The position numbers were made by a program, and so were the translations under genes. This document shows positions 46,769-55,565 of a DNA stretch of 64,000 nucleotides, one piece after another. Source of the DNA: Roseibium sediminicola (GTDB taxonomy: Bacteria; Pseudomonadota; Alphaproteobacteria; Rhizobiales; Stappiaceae); the NCBI RefSeq assembly GCF_023156505.1, contig NZ_JALNMJ010000011.1:1-64000 (forward strand), written 5' to 3'. Every line of letters starts with the position of its first letter. Position 1 is the first letter of the stretch. Below the pieces are notes generated by a model. The model did no database searches. It worked only from the letters and a program-made list of their open reading frames with translations, and was not told the origin of the DNA.

Positions 46769-47254
46769 ATGACCAAAGACCTGATTTGTCTTATGACAGC
46801 GCTTTTACTGTCGGTTGCTCCAGCGTGGGCGGACAGGGGAAAAGGTGAGCGCGCAACATCCGACACTTACTATTGGACACGCAACTTGACCGTCGATCAC
46901 CAATGCGACGGGATCGGGGCACCAAGGACTGACTGTTCCAAAACCGGGCGTTTCATTGTTGTGGTATCGGTGGAAGCGCCCGGGGGCGGCATCTTTTGCA
47001 GTTCTGGCAAGAAGCCTCGCCAAATTGCTTATCAGATACTCGAGCGCGCCGACGGCGAATGGGATGCTCTTCTCACGGTCGACGGCACGCAAATCCGGGC
47101 AATGACGGCGTATAGCTATTTCGGCAATTCCCATCCACCAAACGGTTTTGTCGTAGCGCTGCTTGGCGAGGATGGCTCTGAAGTCCTGGTCTACAGGGAC
47201 GGGGAAACCAACTGGCTGAAACAAGGCGAAATCCGCTACAATCCTTGCACCTAA
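46769..47254 (+). CDS. Small exported protein after the adhesin
   Basis: This encodes 161 residues with a signal peptide (LICLMTALLLSVAPAWA, then DRGKG) and four cysteines in the mature part, possibly forming disulfides. I do not recognise the family. ATG 46769 follows AAAGGACCGGGCGG; the TTG at 46736, overlapping the adhesin stop, is less likely because the signal peptide starts at the later codon. It may be co-transcribed with the secretion operon. Confidence 0.7.
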   Translation: MTKDLICLMTALLLSVAPAWADRGKGERATSDTYYWTRNLTVDHQCDGIGAPRTDCSKTGRFIVVVSVEAPGGGIFCSSGKKPRQIAYQILERADGEWDALLTVDGTQIRAMTAYSYFGNSHPPNGFVVALLGEDGSEVLVYRDGETNWLKQGEIRYNPCT

Positions 47255-47377
47255 GCGTATGATCTTAAGAGGTTTCGGGCTGGATAGTCGCCGCTCGAGA
47301 TACTTTACCCAAAACGGTACGGAGGCGGATGCTGCGCTGCAATGCATTATTAGCCAGTGCATCTACGATTTGCGCTT

Positions 47378-47611
47378 AACCCGCATTTCTCACAGTGTTG
47401 TCGCTTGATGGGTTTCCGTCGGGCAGTTTTCTGATTGTGTCGGGTTACCGGTTTCAGGCCGAGCGGTGCCGTCGCCGCGTTTTGCGGTGGTTGGTTTGTC
47501 AGCGATGTATCCTGTGTTGTTGAGGGGGCGGCTTGGTATCCTGCGGCTTCACTTGGCCGCGGCGCATATTCGGGCGTGGGCCAGGGCAAACTCTTGCGCA
47601 TGGGGACAGGC
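47378..47611. repeat. IS-like remnant (copy 2 of the window-start repeat), cut by an IS21 element
   Basis: About 120 bases from 47379 are 97 % identical to the reverse complement of 1-120 and share the same sharp edge. The remainder up to 47611 probably belongs to the same element, but no copy is available in the window for comparison. It ends at the left end of the IS21 element, which appears to have inserted into it or replaced part of it. Confidence 0.7.
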
Positions 47612-47695
47612 TGTTGATTTTCACTGATAACTGACCCGGTATTTCCACCGAGAATTGACCCGCCTTTTGTGTATGGAACGGCGGTTACGCCATGG

Positions 47696-48478
47696 TCAAG
47701 ATTTTGGTTTCCTCCCTTCGTTGTCGGCCTGATTTGCGGTGCTGTTTTTGAAGCGGAAGCTTTCGTTTCCGGTTTCAAGGATATGGCAGTGGTGGGTGAG
47801 CCGGTCGAGCAGCGCGGTGGTCATTTTGGCATCTCCGAAGACGGCAGCCCATTCCGAGAAGCTCAGGTTGGTGGTGATGATGACGCTGGTGCGCTCATAG
47901 AGCTTGCTCAGGAGATGGAAGAGCAGAGCGCCCCCGGACGCGCTGAACGGCAGGTATCCCAACTCGTCGAGAATGACGAGGTCGGAATGGACAAGCCGGT
48001 TGGCGATCTGCCCCGCCTTGCCCTGGGCTTTCTCCTGTTCCAGCGCATTGACGAGTTCGACGGTGGAGAAGAAGCGGACACGCTTGCGGTGATGTTCGAT
48101 GGCCTGGATACCGAGGGCTGTTGCAAGATGGGTCTTCCCGGTTCCGGGGCCCCCAAGGAAGACGGCGTTGTGAGCCTGCTCGATAAACTCGCAGCGGTGA
48201 AGCTGGCGCACGAGTGCCTCGTTGACTTCGCTGCTGGCAAAGTCGAAGCCGTTCAGGTCGCGATAGGCTGGAAAGCGTGCCGCCTTGAGCTGATAGGCCA
48301 CGGATCGGACCTCCCGCTCCGCCGTCTCGGCCTTGAGCAACTGGGACAGGATCGGGATGGCAGCCTCGAAGGCGGGAGAGCCCTGTTCGGTGAGTTCACT
48401 GACGGCTTGGGCCATGCCATGCATCTTGAGGCTCTTGAGCATGATGACGACGGCTGCGCTGGCTGGATCATGACGCAT
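47696..48478 (-). CDS. istB: IS21 ATP-binding helper protein IstB
   Basis: This 260-residue AAA+ ATPase assists IstA in target selection. Walker A is [15 protein letters not shown]; Walker B is [14 protein letters not shown], and [18 protein letters not shown] closes the domain, as in the DnaC-like IstB group. Its start overlaps the istA stop. Confidence 0.96.
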   Translation of the reverse strand: MRHDPASAAVVIMLKSLKMHGMAQAVSELTEQGSPAFEAAIPILSQLLKAETAEREVRSVAYQLKAARFPAYRDLNGFDFASSEVNEALVRQLHRCEFIEQAHNAVFLGGPGTGKTHLATALGIQAIEHHRKRVRFFSTVELVNALEQEKAQGKAGQIANRLVHSDLVILDELGYLPFSASGGALLFHLLSKLYERTSVIITTNLSFSEWAAVFGDAKMTTALLDRLTHHCHILETGNESFRFKNSTANQADNEGRKPKS

Positions 48479-50030
48479 GGCGGGCCTCCTTCAGCTTGCG
48501 CAGGGCATCGTAGCGTTCGACATTGGCCTTCGGTTCCTGGCTGAGCGTCAACGCCTGTGGCGCCCGGATGGCAGGAGGGGTCACCGGCTTTCCATCCGTC
48601 AGCCGGTGCAGAAGGTTGAGGACATGCGTCTTTGTCGGAACGCCTGCCTCCAATGCCGTCTCGACTGCTGTCAGGACAGCCTGCTCGTCATGATGAAGCA
48701 CGAGGGCCAGAATCTCGGCCATTTCCCTGTCCCCACCAGGCTTCTTGAGCAGATGCCGCTGCAAGGTCCTGAAGGCTTCCGGCAGTTCGGCGAAGGGTGC
48801 ACCATTGCGCAGAGCTCCGGGCCTGCGCTGGATAACGGCCAGATAATGCCGCCAGTCATAGACCGTTCTGCCGGGCCGGTCATGGGAGCGGTTGATGATC
48901 CTCTCATGTTCGCAGACGCTCAAGCCTTCCGCGACCACGACGATCCTGTCCGGATAGACCCGCAAGCTGACAGGACGGTTCGCAAACGATGCCGGCACGC
49001 TGTAGCGGTTGCGTTCAAAGTGAACCAGGCAGGTTGGCGAGACTCGCTTGGCGTATTCGACAAAGCCGTCGAAGAAACGGCCGACCTGCATAAGCTTGGG
49101 GACTTCTTCGGCCCAGATATCCGCGATCGTCCCTCGTTGCGTTCCGTGCGCAATGGTTTGCCAGAGGTCCTTGCAGCGGCTTTCCAGCAAGTCGTTCAAT
49201 TCCTCAAGGCTGGCCACACGGGGTATGGGCTGCCACAGTCTGTGCGGTGCATCCCGGACATTCTTCTCAACCTGGCCCTTCTCCCATCCGGAGGCGGGAT
49301 TGCAGAACTCGGCTTCGAAGAGATAATGGCTGACCAGGGCCGAGAAGCGGGTATTGACCTGGCGTTCCTTGCCGCGCCCGACCTTGTCGATTGCGGTCTT
49401 CATGTTGTCATAGATCCCGCGCCGCGGCACGCCGCCCAGAACCCGGAAGGCATGGTTGTGGGCGTCGAAGAGCATCTCGTGAGGTTGCAGGAGATAGGCA
49501 CGCACGATGAAGGCCCGGCTGTAACTGAGTTTGAAGTGGGCGACCTGCAACTTGGTTCGCTCGCCGCCGATGATCGCCCAGTCTTCGGACCAGTCGAACT
49601 GGAAGGCTTCACCGGGCTCGAACGCCAGCGGCACGAAGGTTCCGCGACCGCTGGTCTGCTGTTCGCGCTGCCGGTCCGCTTTCCAGTCACGCGCAAAAGC
49701 GGCCACCCGGCCATAGGAGCCATCATAGCCGAGGCTTACCAGATCGGCGTGCAACTGCTTGATCGTCCGTTTCTGCTTGCGCGATTTGGCGGACTCCGCG
49801 CGCAGCCAGGCCGACAGCTTGTCGGCAAAGGCATCGAGTTTGCTGGCCCTCTCGGGAGCCTTGAACGCGGGTTCAACCGTATCGTCGCGCAGATACTTGC
49901 GCACTGTGTTCCGGGACAATCCGGTACGCCGGGAGATCTCCCGGATCGAAAGCTGATCACGAAAATGCCAGCGTCTGATAACGCTCAACAACGCCATGTC
50001 TATCACTCCGTCGTCCCCCGCCGAAATCAC
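48468..50030 (-). CDS. istA: IS21 transposase IstA
   Basis: This 520-residue transposase begins with a helix-turn-helix ([20 protein letters not shown], about residues 26-45) and has an rve-type DDE core ([20 protein letters not shown] with the first Asp; [16 protein letters not shown] with the second; [13 protein letters not shown] with Glu). The C-terminal part, [20 protein letters not shown], is typical of IS21. It is intact. Confidence 0.96.
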   Translation of the reverse strand: MISAGDDGVIDMALLSVIRRWHFRDQLSIREISRRTGLSRNTVRKYLRDDTVEPAFKAPERASKLDAFADKLSAWLRAESAKSRKQKRTIKQLHADLVSLGYDGSYGRVAAFARDWKADRQREQQTSGRGTFVPLAFEPGEAFQFDWSEDWAIIGGERTKLQVAHFKLSYSRAFIVRAYLLQPHEMLFDAHNHAFRVLGGVPRRGIYDNMKTAIDKVGRGKERQVNTRFSALVSHYLFEAEFCNPASGWEKGQVEKNVRDAPHRLWQPIPRVASLEELNDLLESRCKDLWQTIAHGTQRGTIADIWAEEVPKLMQVGRFFDGFVEYAKRVSPTCLVHFERNRYSVPASFANRPVSLRVYPDRIVVVAEGLSVCEHERIINRSHDRPGRTVYDWRHYLAVIQRRPGALRNGAPFAELPEAFRTLQRHLLKKPGGDREMAEILALVLHHDEQAVLTAVETALEAGVPTKTHVLNLLHRLTDGKPVTPPAIRAPQALTLSQEPKANVERYDALRKLKEARHAS

Positions 50031-50240
50031 GCAGGGGTGGGTTTAAACATGGGTCAGTTCTCAGTGAAAAAATCGGGCCTTACCGGGTCAGTTCTCGGTG
50101 AAAATCAACAGCATCCGTGAGCATCGTCTTGTACCCTAACACGTCATGGCCAAAACATATCAGCCCATCATCCAGACCATCACCAAAGGCGATATTTGCT
50201 GCCTTTTGATGATATAGATTGATAGGTTAAGGAAGCGCAG

Positions 50241-50308
50241 AAGGTCAATAAGTCATTTAAATATAATGCTATAGTCGCAGTTCATGAAATCGATTGATCG
50301 AGATTGAG
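50241..50308. repeat. 68-bp direct repeat, copy 2
   Basis: It matches 34349-34416 at 58 of 68 positions without gaps. The region 50111-50755 between the IS21 element and algD has no supported gene. Diverged similarity to the stretch following copy 1 continues for a short distance (actctc, ccattcttt). Confidence 0.75.
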
Positions 50309-50755
50309 ACCCATTTCTTGGCGGACTCTCACTCCGACCATTCTTTCTTTCGCTACCGCCTTCGGCTACATGAGCGCATGGCTCCGGGTTCGGACTTCGT
50401 CCTCACACCTCCGCCATTCTTCGTGTTTTCCACTCAATCTAAGAAGCAAATGCCCCACGGCGTAGGTGTCGACTGCGCTTCAGCTTGATTGCATGGGCCA
50501 GACCAAACTTGGTCAACCGTTTTCTCTGCCAAGACATCAAGCTGCCCGAAGAGAGCGGCGCGAAACTGCTTGCGCGGGAATGGATGCCCCCCAAGGAATT
50601 CCCTTGGTATCCGTGAAACCAGCTCATCAAGCATTAAGCTCCAATCTCCATTCATTTGCGCAGAACCGTGGCCAGCCCGATAACGGGCAAATGTGTCCGC
50701 CCCCTCCCAGGGTGGGTCGATGGGGAGGGAGGGAGCGGACTGGAGTGCGCGGTTC

Positions 50756-52165
50756 CTACCAGCCAATGCCGATATAATTGGCGGAGGCCCGGGCTGTTGC
50801 CGGCATGCGGACCAGGTCCACAACGGCAGCCTCTTTCTTCCTGGACGCCAGCGCACTCCGGATGGCCGGCTGGTTTTGCGACACCACGATGGCATCGGCT
50901 TTCGCGATCGCCGCCTCCGGCGTCGCCTTGAGGATGCGCGGCAGCACGTCGACGACCGCTTTCAGGTGCGGGGCCGCGTAGCGCATGTAGTCGAATTGCT
51001 GCGCGATATGCGGACCAGGCCGGATCGCCGGGTCATAGGCGGTCACCTCGATGCCTTCCCTCATCAGCTCGGCGATCAGATCGAGGACCGGGCTTTCGCG
51101 CAGGTCATCCGTGCCCGGCTTGAAGGCGACACCCAGGATCGCGACCCTCTTCGCGAAGGTCGTGCGCACCAGACGGACCGCCTGCTCGACCTGTTCCCGG
51201 TTGGACGGAATGAGCGCATCGATCATCGGCACGTCGACGCCGAGCTGTTCGGCAAGATGGGAAACCGCCCGCACTTCCTTGGGCAGGCACGAGCCGCCAA
51301 AGGCAAATCCGGGCTTCAGGTAATAGGGCGACAGGTTCAGCTTGGTGTCCTGGATGAAGATGTCCATCACCTCATGGCTGTCGATGCCGAGCGGCTTGCA
51401 CAGGCGGCCAACCTCGTTGCCAAAACAGACCTTGGTGGCGTGCCAGACATTGTCGACATATTTCACCAGTTCGGCCACTTCCACCGTGGTGACGATCGGC
51501 TTCGCATCGACCGGCGCGTAGAGCTTGGCAATGATGCTTGCCGTGCGCGGGTCGGTGACGCCGATCACGGTCTTGGGCGGGGCATGGAAATCGGCGACCG
51601 CGGTGCCTTCACGCAGGAATTCCGGGTTGAAGCAGATGCCGAAATCGGTGCCTGCGATCTTGCCCGAAACCCTTTCGATTTCCGGCAACATGACTTTCAA
51701 CGTGGTCCCCGGAGGAACGGAGCAGCGCAGAACCACCACGTGAAAGTCGTCCTTTTCCCGAAGGGCTTCACCTATGCTGCGGGCGACGGCTTCGATGGCC
51801 CGCGTGTCGCAGCCGCCATCCTCGCTGGTCGGCGTTCCCACCGAGACAAAGGTGATGTCGGTCTCCAGAACGGCCCGTTTGACATCGGTCGTGGCCGACA
51901 GCAGATCGGAGCTAACGCCCTCTGTCAGAAGGTCGCCCAGGCGATCCTCGACAATCGGGCTCTGGCCGCAGGCGATGGCATCGACCTTGCGCGCATCGAT
52001 GTCCGCGCCAACAACCCGGTGGCCAAGAGAGCTGAGACAGGCCAGCGAAACGGCACCGACATATCCGAGACCGATTACGCTGATCGCGTCCTTTGGCTCG
52101 ATCAGCTTGAAATCGAAGACATCGACATTGCGCGCTGTTTTCAGATTGCCGACATACATGTTCAT
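50756..52165 (-). CDS. algD: GDP-mannose 6-dehydrogenase (AlgD-like)
   Basis: This NAD-dependent enzyme oxidises GDP-mannose twice to GDP-mannuronate, the precursor of alginate. The 469-residue protein has the Rossmann motif VIGLGYVGAVSLACLSSLGH, the NPEFLREGTAVADF segment, and FGGSCLPKEVRA with the catalytic Cys; the last two resemble AlgD more than UDP-glucose dehydrogenase. A UDP-sugar enzyme remains possible. The C-terminal UDPGDH domain is complete. The ATG at 52165 is preceded by GGGAG. It is transcribed leftward and divergent from the HAD gene; a sigma-54-type site lies about 40 bases upstream. Confidence 0.88.
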   Translation of the reverse strand: MNMYVGNLKTARNVDVFDFKLIEPKDAISVIGLGYVGAVSLACLSSLGHRVVGADIDARKVDAIACGQSPIVEDRLGDLLTEGVSSDLLSATTDVKRAVLETDITFVSVGTPTSEDGGCDTRAIEAVARSIGEALREKDDFHVVVLRCSVPPGTTLKVMLPEIERVSGKIAGTDFGICFNPEFLREGTAVADFHAPPKTVIGVTDPRTASIIAKLYAPVDAKPIVTTVEVAELVKYVDNVWHATKVCFGNEVGRLCKPLGIDSHEVMDIFIQDTKLNLSPYYLKPGFAFGGSCLPKEVRAVSHLAEQLGVDVPMIDALIPSNREQVEQAVRLVRTTFAKRVAILGVAFKPGTDDLRESPVLDLIAELMREGIEVTAYDPAIRPGPHIAQQFDYMRYAAPHLKAVVDVLPRILKATPEAAIAKADAIVVSQNQPAIRSALASRKKEAAVVDLVRMPATARASANYIGIGW

Positions 52166-52202
52166 GAGACAACTCCCGTAGTGCTTGATCTGCGGGAGAA
52201 GG

Positions 52203-52218
52203 AACAAATGGCGTGCCA
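52203..52218 (-). promoter_or_regulatory. Candidate sigma-54 promoter of algD
   Basis: The reverse strand reads TGGCACGCCATTTGTT. The -24 element TGGCACG is perfect; the -12 element is TTGT instead of TTGC. Spacing is right. The start would be near 52193, leaving a leader of about 28 bases. Confidence 0.55.
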
Positions 52219-52556
52219 AACTGCCTGTTTTGCTGGAATTCCTTTAATTTCAGCAATTTAGTTAAATTGGCCGCAGAAACTTGGGCTCGCCGCTTTTGCG
52301 AAATCGAACGGTTCGCTTCCGAATTTCGAAAATCCGAATTCCAGTCTTTTCAATTCCGCAGAGTTCGAAAACCAGGCACTGCGAGAGGGCCTAATAATAA
52401 GGTGTCTCGCAAGCCAGAGGCCCTGCCCACGGTGTTTGCGAATTCAGAAGTCCAGGTTCCCGTTTCGCAAACTCCTGGCCTTGGATTACCGGTACCCCGG
52501 AAATCAGGATCAAATTAAGTTGTTGTATTTCCTAACTAAATCTTGAATGCCAAAAC

Positions 52557-52572
52557 TGGCAATGCCTTTGCA
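52557..52572 (+). promoter_or_regulatory. Candidate sigma-54 promoter of the HAD-NUDIX operon
   Basis: TGGCAATGCCTTTGCA matches the -24/-12 consensus (TGGCA ... TTGCA) with correct spacing. It lies about 40 bases upstream of the ATG at 52613. The gap 52166-52612 otherwise has no gene; upstream activator sites would be expected between the two promoters but I could not identify one. Confidence 0.65.
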
Positions 52573-52612
52573 GTGACAGGTCCAGACCACGTCATCGCAA
52601 GGGAGAAAAACC

Positions 52613-53443
52613 ATGTTGCCCTATTCGGAATTCACATCTGTCGGCCAGGTCTCGAACCCGCTTTCAAAAGCTGACGAGAAAGTCTTTCTGTTCGACCTCG
52701 ATACCCTTGTGCCGTCCCCATTCGGTCGCCTCGACGAGGAATTCGCCCGATATCTGTGCGGCTTTGCGCTGCAACGGCCATGCTACCTGCTGACCAACGC
52801 CAATTACGGCGAGGTCATGAACCGGTTGCCGTCCCATGTCCGGCGGGCCCTTGCAGGCGTGTTCGCCGCGGCCGGCACCGAGCTCTGGGGCAAATACGAC
52901 ATCCAGTTGCGCCACGAGCATGACTTCTCCGACGACCTTTACGAGTTTCTGGTCAAGGTCGTGCAAACCAGCGCATTTCCGGACAAGCGCTCGCCGATGC
53001 TCGACAATGGGCCGGCAAGCCTGCGCATGCGGCTTGCCGGAACCCACAGCACGGCCGGCCAACGTGCAGCCTACGCGGCCTGGGAACGGGAACATGGCGA
53101 ACTGCCCGCGATTATGAACGAATTCAGGGTCCGGTTTCCGGACCACCGGATCTACCGCGACAGCGACACCAGCCTGTTGATTCTGCCGGCGAGCTATACG
53201 ACCGCCCTGGTGCGCAGCCACATTCTGGCGCGTCACAAGGAAGCCAGCCTGATCGGGTATCTGTCGCCGCAAAGCGCCATCAGCTACGCCGCCCCCTTCT
53301 GCGAGGCCCTGCAGCAAGGAGAAGTCGTGTCCCAGGTCTCGGCCCCGAGCGACGTCAGCCAGCTGCTCAGCTATGAAATCAGGCACATGGCCGCCGGCGG
53401 CCCGGCACCGGTTGCGCCGGTCTCCCGGCTTGTGGAGGCCTGA
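52613..53443 (+). CDS. HAD-superfamily protein resembling eukaryotic-type phosphomannomutase
   Basis: This encodes 276 residues. VFLFDLDTLVPSP (Asp28, Asp30) stands for the HAD nucleophile motif, and YLLTNANYGEVMNRLPSHVR for the second. AFPDKRSPMLDNGPASLRMRLAGTHSTAGQRAAYAAWEREHG lies where eukaryotic PMM has its cap-domain mannose-binding region ([21 protein letters not shown]). The resemblance is by eye only. The usual DxDGT has no Gly (DLDT). The gene lies between algD and a NUDIX gene, and a mannose-phosphate role would fit the pathway. A GGGAG site precedes the ATG. Confidence 0.6.
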   Translation: MLPYSEFTSVGQVSNPLSKADEKVFLFDLDTLVPSPFGRLDEEFARYLCGFALQRPCYLLTNANYGEVMNRLPSHVRRALAGVFAAAGTELWGKYDIQLRHEHDFSDDLYEFLVKVVQTSAFPDKRSPMLDNGPASLRMRLAGTHSTAGQRAAYAAWEREHGELPAIMNEFRVRFPDHRIYRDSDTSLLILPASYTTALVRSHILARHKEASLIGYLSPQSAISYAAPFCEALQQGEVVSQVSAPSDVSQLLSYEIRHMAAGGPAPVAPVSRLVEA

Positions 53444-53447
53444 TCCG

Positions 53448-54029
53448 GTGAGCGCGCACCTTGCAACGAAGGACGACGACCGAGACCACTGGTCGCTGGT
53501 CGAGAGCCGAAAGGTGTTTGAGGCTGGAGACCGCCTGCGTGTCCTGCGCCAGACGGTCTGCCTGCCGGACAACCGGCTGGTGGATGACTATTACCAGATC
53601 GATCTGCCGTCTTTTGCCTCGATCTATGCGGTGACGGAGGACAACAGGGTCCTGCTCCTGCGCCAATACAAGCATGGTATCGGCCGGGTTTGCCTGACGC
53701 TGCCGGGCGGACAGGTCGACCCGGGCGAGGACGCGGAATTTTGCGCCCGGCGAGAGTTGCTGGAAGAGACGGGTTACGGCGGCGGGCGCTGGCTGGCCGG
53801 TCCCTCCCTGGTCTTGCATGGCAATCAGCGCATTGCCTCGGCCCATATTTTCGTAGCCCGGCATGTCATCAAGCTTGCCGACGCCCATTCCGGCGATCTG
53901 GAAGACGCGACCCTGATCACCCTGCCGCGGGACCGGGTCCGGCAGGCGGCTCTTAGCGGCGACTTGCCGGTGACCTCCCATGTCGCGACGGTGGGAATTG
54001 CGGAAATGTTGCTGGCCTCGCCGGGATGA
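53448..54029 (+). CDS. NUDIX hydrolase
   Basis: This encodes 193 residues from GTG 53448, five bases after the HAD gene stop and preceded by TGGAGG. The NUDIX box is complete (GGQVDPGEDAEFCARRELLE, then ETGY), and LRQYKHGIGRVCLTLPGG is typical of the ADP-ribose/GDP-mannose pyrophosphatase group (NudF/NudK). Co-location with algD makes GDP-mannose or a related sugar nucleotide a possible substrate, which is inference only. Confidence 0.85.
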   Translation: MSAHLATKDDDRDHWSLVESRKVFEAGDRLRVLRQTVCLPDNRLVDDYYQIDLPSFASIYAVTEDNRVLLLRQYKHGIGRVCLTLPGGQVDPGEDAEFCARRELLEETGYGGGRWLAGPSLVLHGNQRIASAHIFVARHVIKLADAHSGDLEDATLITLPRDRVRQAALSGDLPVTSHVATVGIAEMLLASPG

Positions 54030-54067
54030 CGCGGCCAACGGTACTTCAGAGCCGGTCAGTTCCGCGT

Positions 54068-55534
54068 TCAGGCGGTTTCGATCGCCTCTTCGGCGTCTTC
54101 GCTGCCCTGATCCTGGGCCGCCCAGATCTCCTTTTTCCGATAGAGCGTGGACGGACTGACCTGCAGCACCCGTGCCGTTTTCGGCAGGCTGCCGCCGCAG
54201 GCCTCGATGGTTGCCTCGATGATCTGTTTTTCCAGTGTCTCGAAGGGCTGGCCAAGGGCAAGCGTGATCTCCGGCCAGGGACCTGTACCGCCGGTGACCG
54301 CCGCCGGCTGGCCGGCCGGTGACACCGGCATCTGCCGTGGCACCCTTCCCGGGTCGCGCCTTGGGCTGGGGGTGCGGCCCTGCAGTGTGGTGAGCATTTC
54401 CGCCTCGACGATCGGGCCTTCGTTCAAGACCACCAGATTGCGGATGGTGTTCTGCATTTCGCGGACATTGCCCGGCCAGGCATGAGCCATCAGCGTTTCT
54501 TCCGCCTCGACCGAGAACCCCTCGAACACCTTGCCTTCCTCTTTCGCGAACTGCGTCAGGAAATGACGCGCCAGTTCCAGAATATCCGCGCCGCGCGCGC
54601 GCAGGGGCGGCAAGCCGATCGGCAACACATGCAGCCGGTAATAGAGGTCCTCGCGGAAGCGGCCGGACTCCACCTCATCCAGAGGATCGCGGTTGGTCGC
54701 GCAGAGGATCCGGACATCAACCTTCTTCAAGCTGTCGCTGCCAACCTTCTGCACCGTGCCGCTTTGCAGGAACCGCAACAGCTTGGCCTGCAGATTGAGT
54801 TCCAGTTCGCAGATCTCATCCAGAAACAACGTACCGCCGTCCGCCCGGGCGGCGGCGCCGTCCCGGTCCGAGGTTGCACCTGTAAAAGCCCCTTTGACAT
54901 GGCCGAAAATCTCGGACTCGATCAGATCTTTCGGGATCGCCGCGCAATTGAGCGGCACGAAGGGTCCCTTGGCGCGCGGACTGGATTTGTGAATGGCTTC
55001 GGCGCAGACTTCCTTGCCGGTCCCGCTTTCCCCGGTGATGAAGACCGATGCGCTGGAGCGCGCCACGCTCTCGATCATCTTGTAAACGGCTGTCATCGGC
55101 AGCGAAGAGCCTACAAAACCCTTCGTAGTGCCGGAGGACGTCGGTTTGCGCACCTCGGCAACAACTTCGGTCAGGGTTTCCCGTTCCAGCGCATTTCGGG
55201 TCGTGGTGACCAGGCGTTCCTCGGCGACCGGCTTGACAATGAAATCATACGCGCCGGCCTGCATCGCATCGACCGCAGTCTTGATGGAGCCGGAGCTGGT
55301 CACAACCACGACGGTGACCGGAAGCTGCTCCTCGCGAATTGTTTCCAGAACGTCCATCCCGTTCATGTCGGGCAGCTGCAAGTCCAGCAGCACCACGCTG
55401 ACACCGCCCTTGCGAATGCGGGACAGCGCCTCCCGGCCTGTCTCCACATGAAGCGTGTCGATGCCGGCACGGGACAGATGATGGCCGTAGACCGTCGCGA
55501 GCGGCAGCGCGTCTTCAACGATGAGAACTTTCAC
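54068..55534 (-). CDS. NtrC-family sigma-54-dependent response regulator
   Basis: This 488-residue protein has a receiver domain (Asp51 in VVLLDLQLPDM), an AAA+ domain with GESGTGKE (Walker A) and GAFTGATSD (the sigma-54 contact loop), and a C-terminal Fis-type helix (ACGGSLPKTARVLQVSPSTL). It activates sigma-54 promoters when phosphorylated. It is 31 bases after the kinase gene, so they are probably a pair. Candidate target promoters lie about 2 kb away, in front of algD and the HAD gene. By context it resembles AlgB, but orthology is not shown. Confidence 0.93.
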   Translation of the reverse strand: MKVLIVEDALPLATVYGHHLSRAGIDTLHVETGREALSRIRKGGVSVVLLDLQLPDMNGMDVLETIREEQLPVTVVVVTSSGSIKTAVDAMQAGAYDFIVKPVAEERLVTTTRNALERETLTEVVAEVRKPTSSGTTKGFVGSSLPMTAVYKMIESVARSSASVFITGESGTGKEVCAEAIHKSSPRAKGPFVPLNCAAIPKDLIESEIFGHVKGAFTGATSDRDGAAARADGGTLFLDEICELELNLQAKLLRFLQSGTVQKVGSDSLKKVDVRILCATNRDPLDEVESGRFREDLYYRLHVLPIGLPPLRARGADILELARHFLTQFAKEEGKVFEGFSVEAEETLMAHAWPGNVREMQNTIRNLVVLNEGPIVEAEMLTTLQGRTPSPRRDPGRVPRQMPVSPAGQPAAVTGGTGPWPEITLALGQPFETLEKQIIEATIEACGGSLPKTARVLQVSPSTLYRKKEIWAAQDQGSEDAEEAIETA

Positions 55535-55565
55535 ATCGGGCTCCTTCAGGCTTTCGATCAGGCAA

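Larger units (their letters stand above)
47612..50110 (-). mobile_element. IS21-family insertion sequence (about 2.5 kb)
   Basis: It begins TGTTGATTTTCACTGATAAC and ends TCGGTGAAAATCAACA, giving 13-bp perfect inverted ends. Repeated internal terminal sequences (CTGACCCGGT, GGGTCAGTTCTC) are present, as is usual for IS21. istA and istB are both intact on the reverse strand. The flanks (GACAGGC left, GCATCCG right) show no target duplication. Confidence 0.92.

Noticed and set aside
47350..47778. 142-codon reverse ORF across the IS21 left end
   Set aside because: It joins IS21 sequence to the IS-like remnant, so it is a chimera of two mobile elements and not a native gene.
50434..50895. 153-codon reverse ORF downstream of algD
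   Set aside because: It overlaps the algD 3' end in another frame, lacks a ribosome site, and the non-overlapping part shows no recognisable domain; only vague resemblance to the stretch after 34417.
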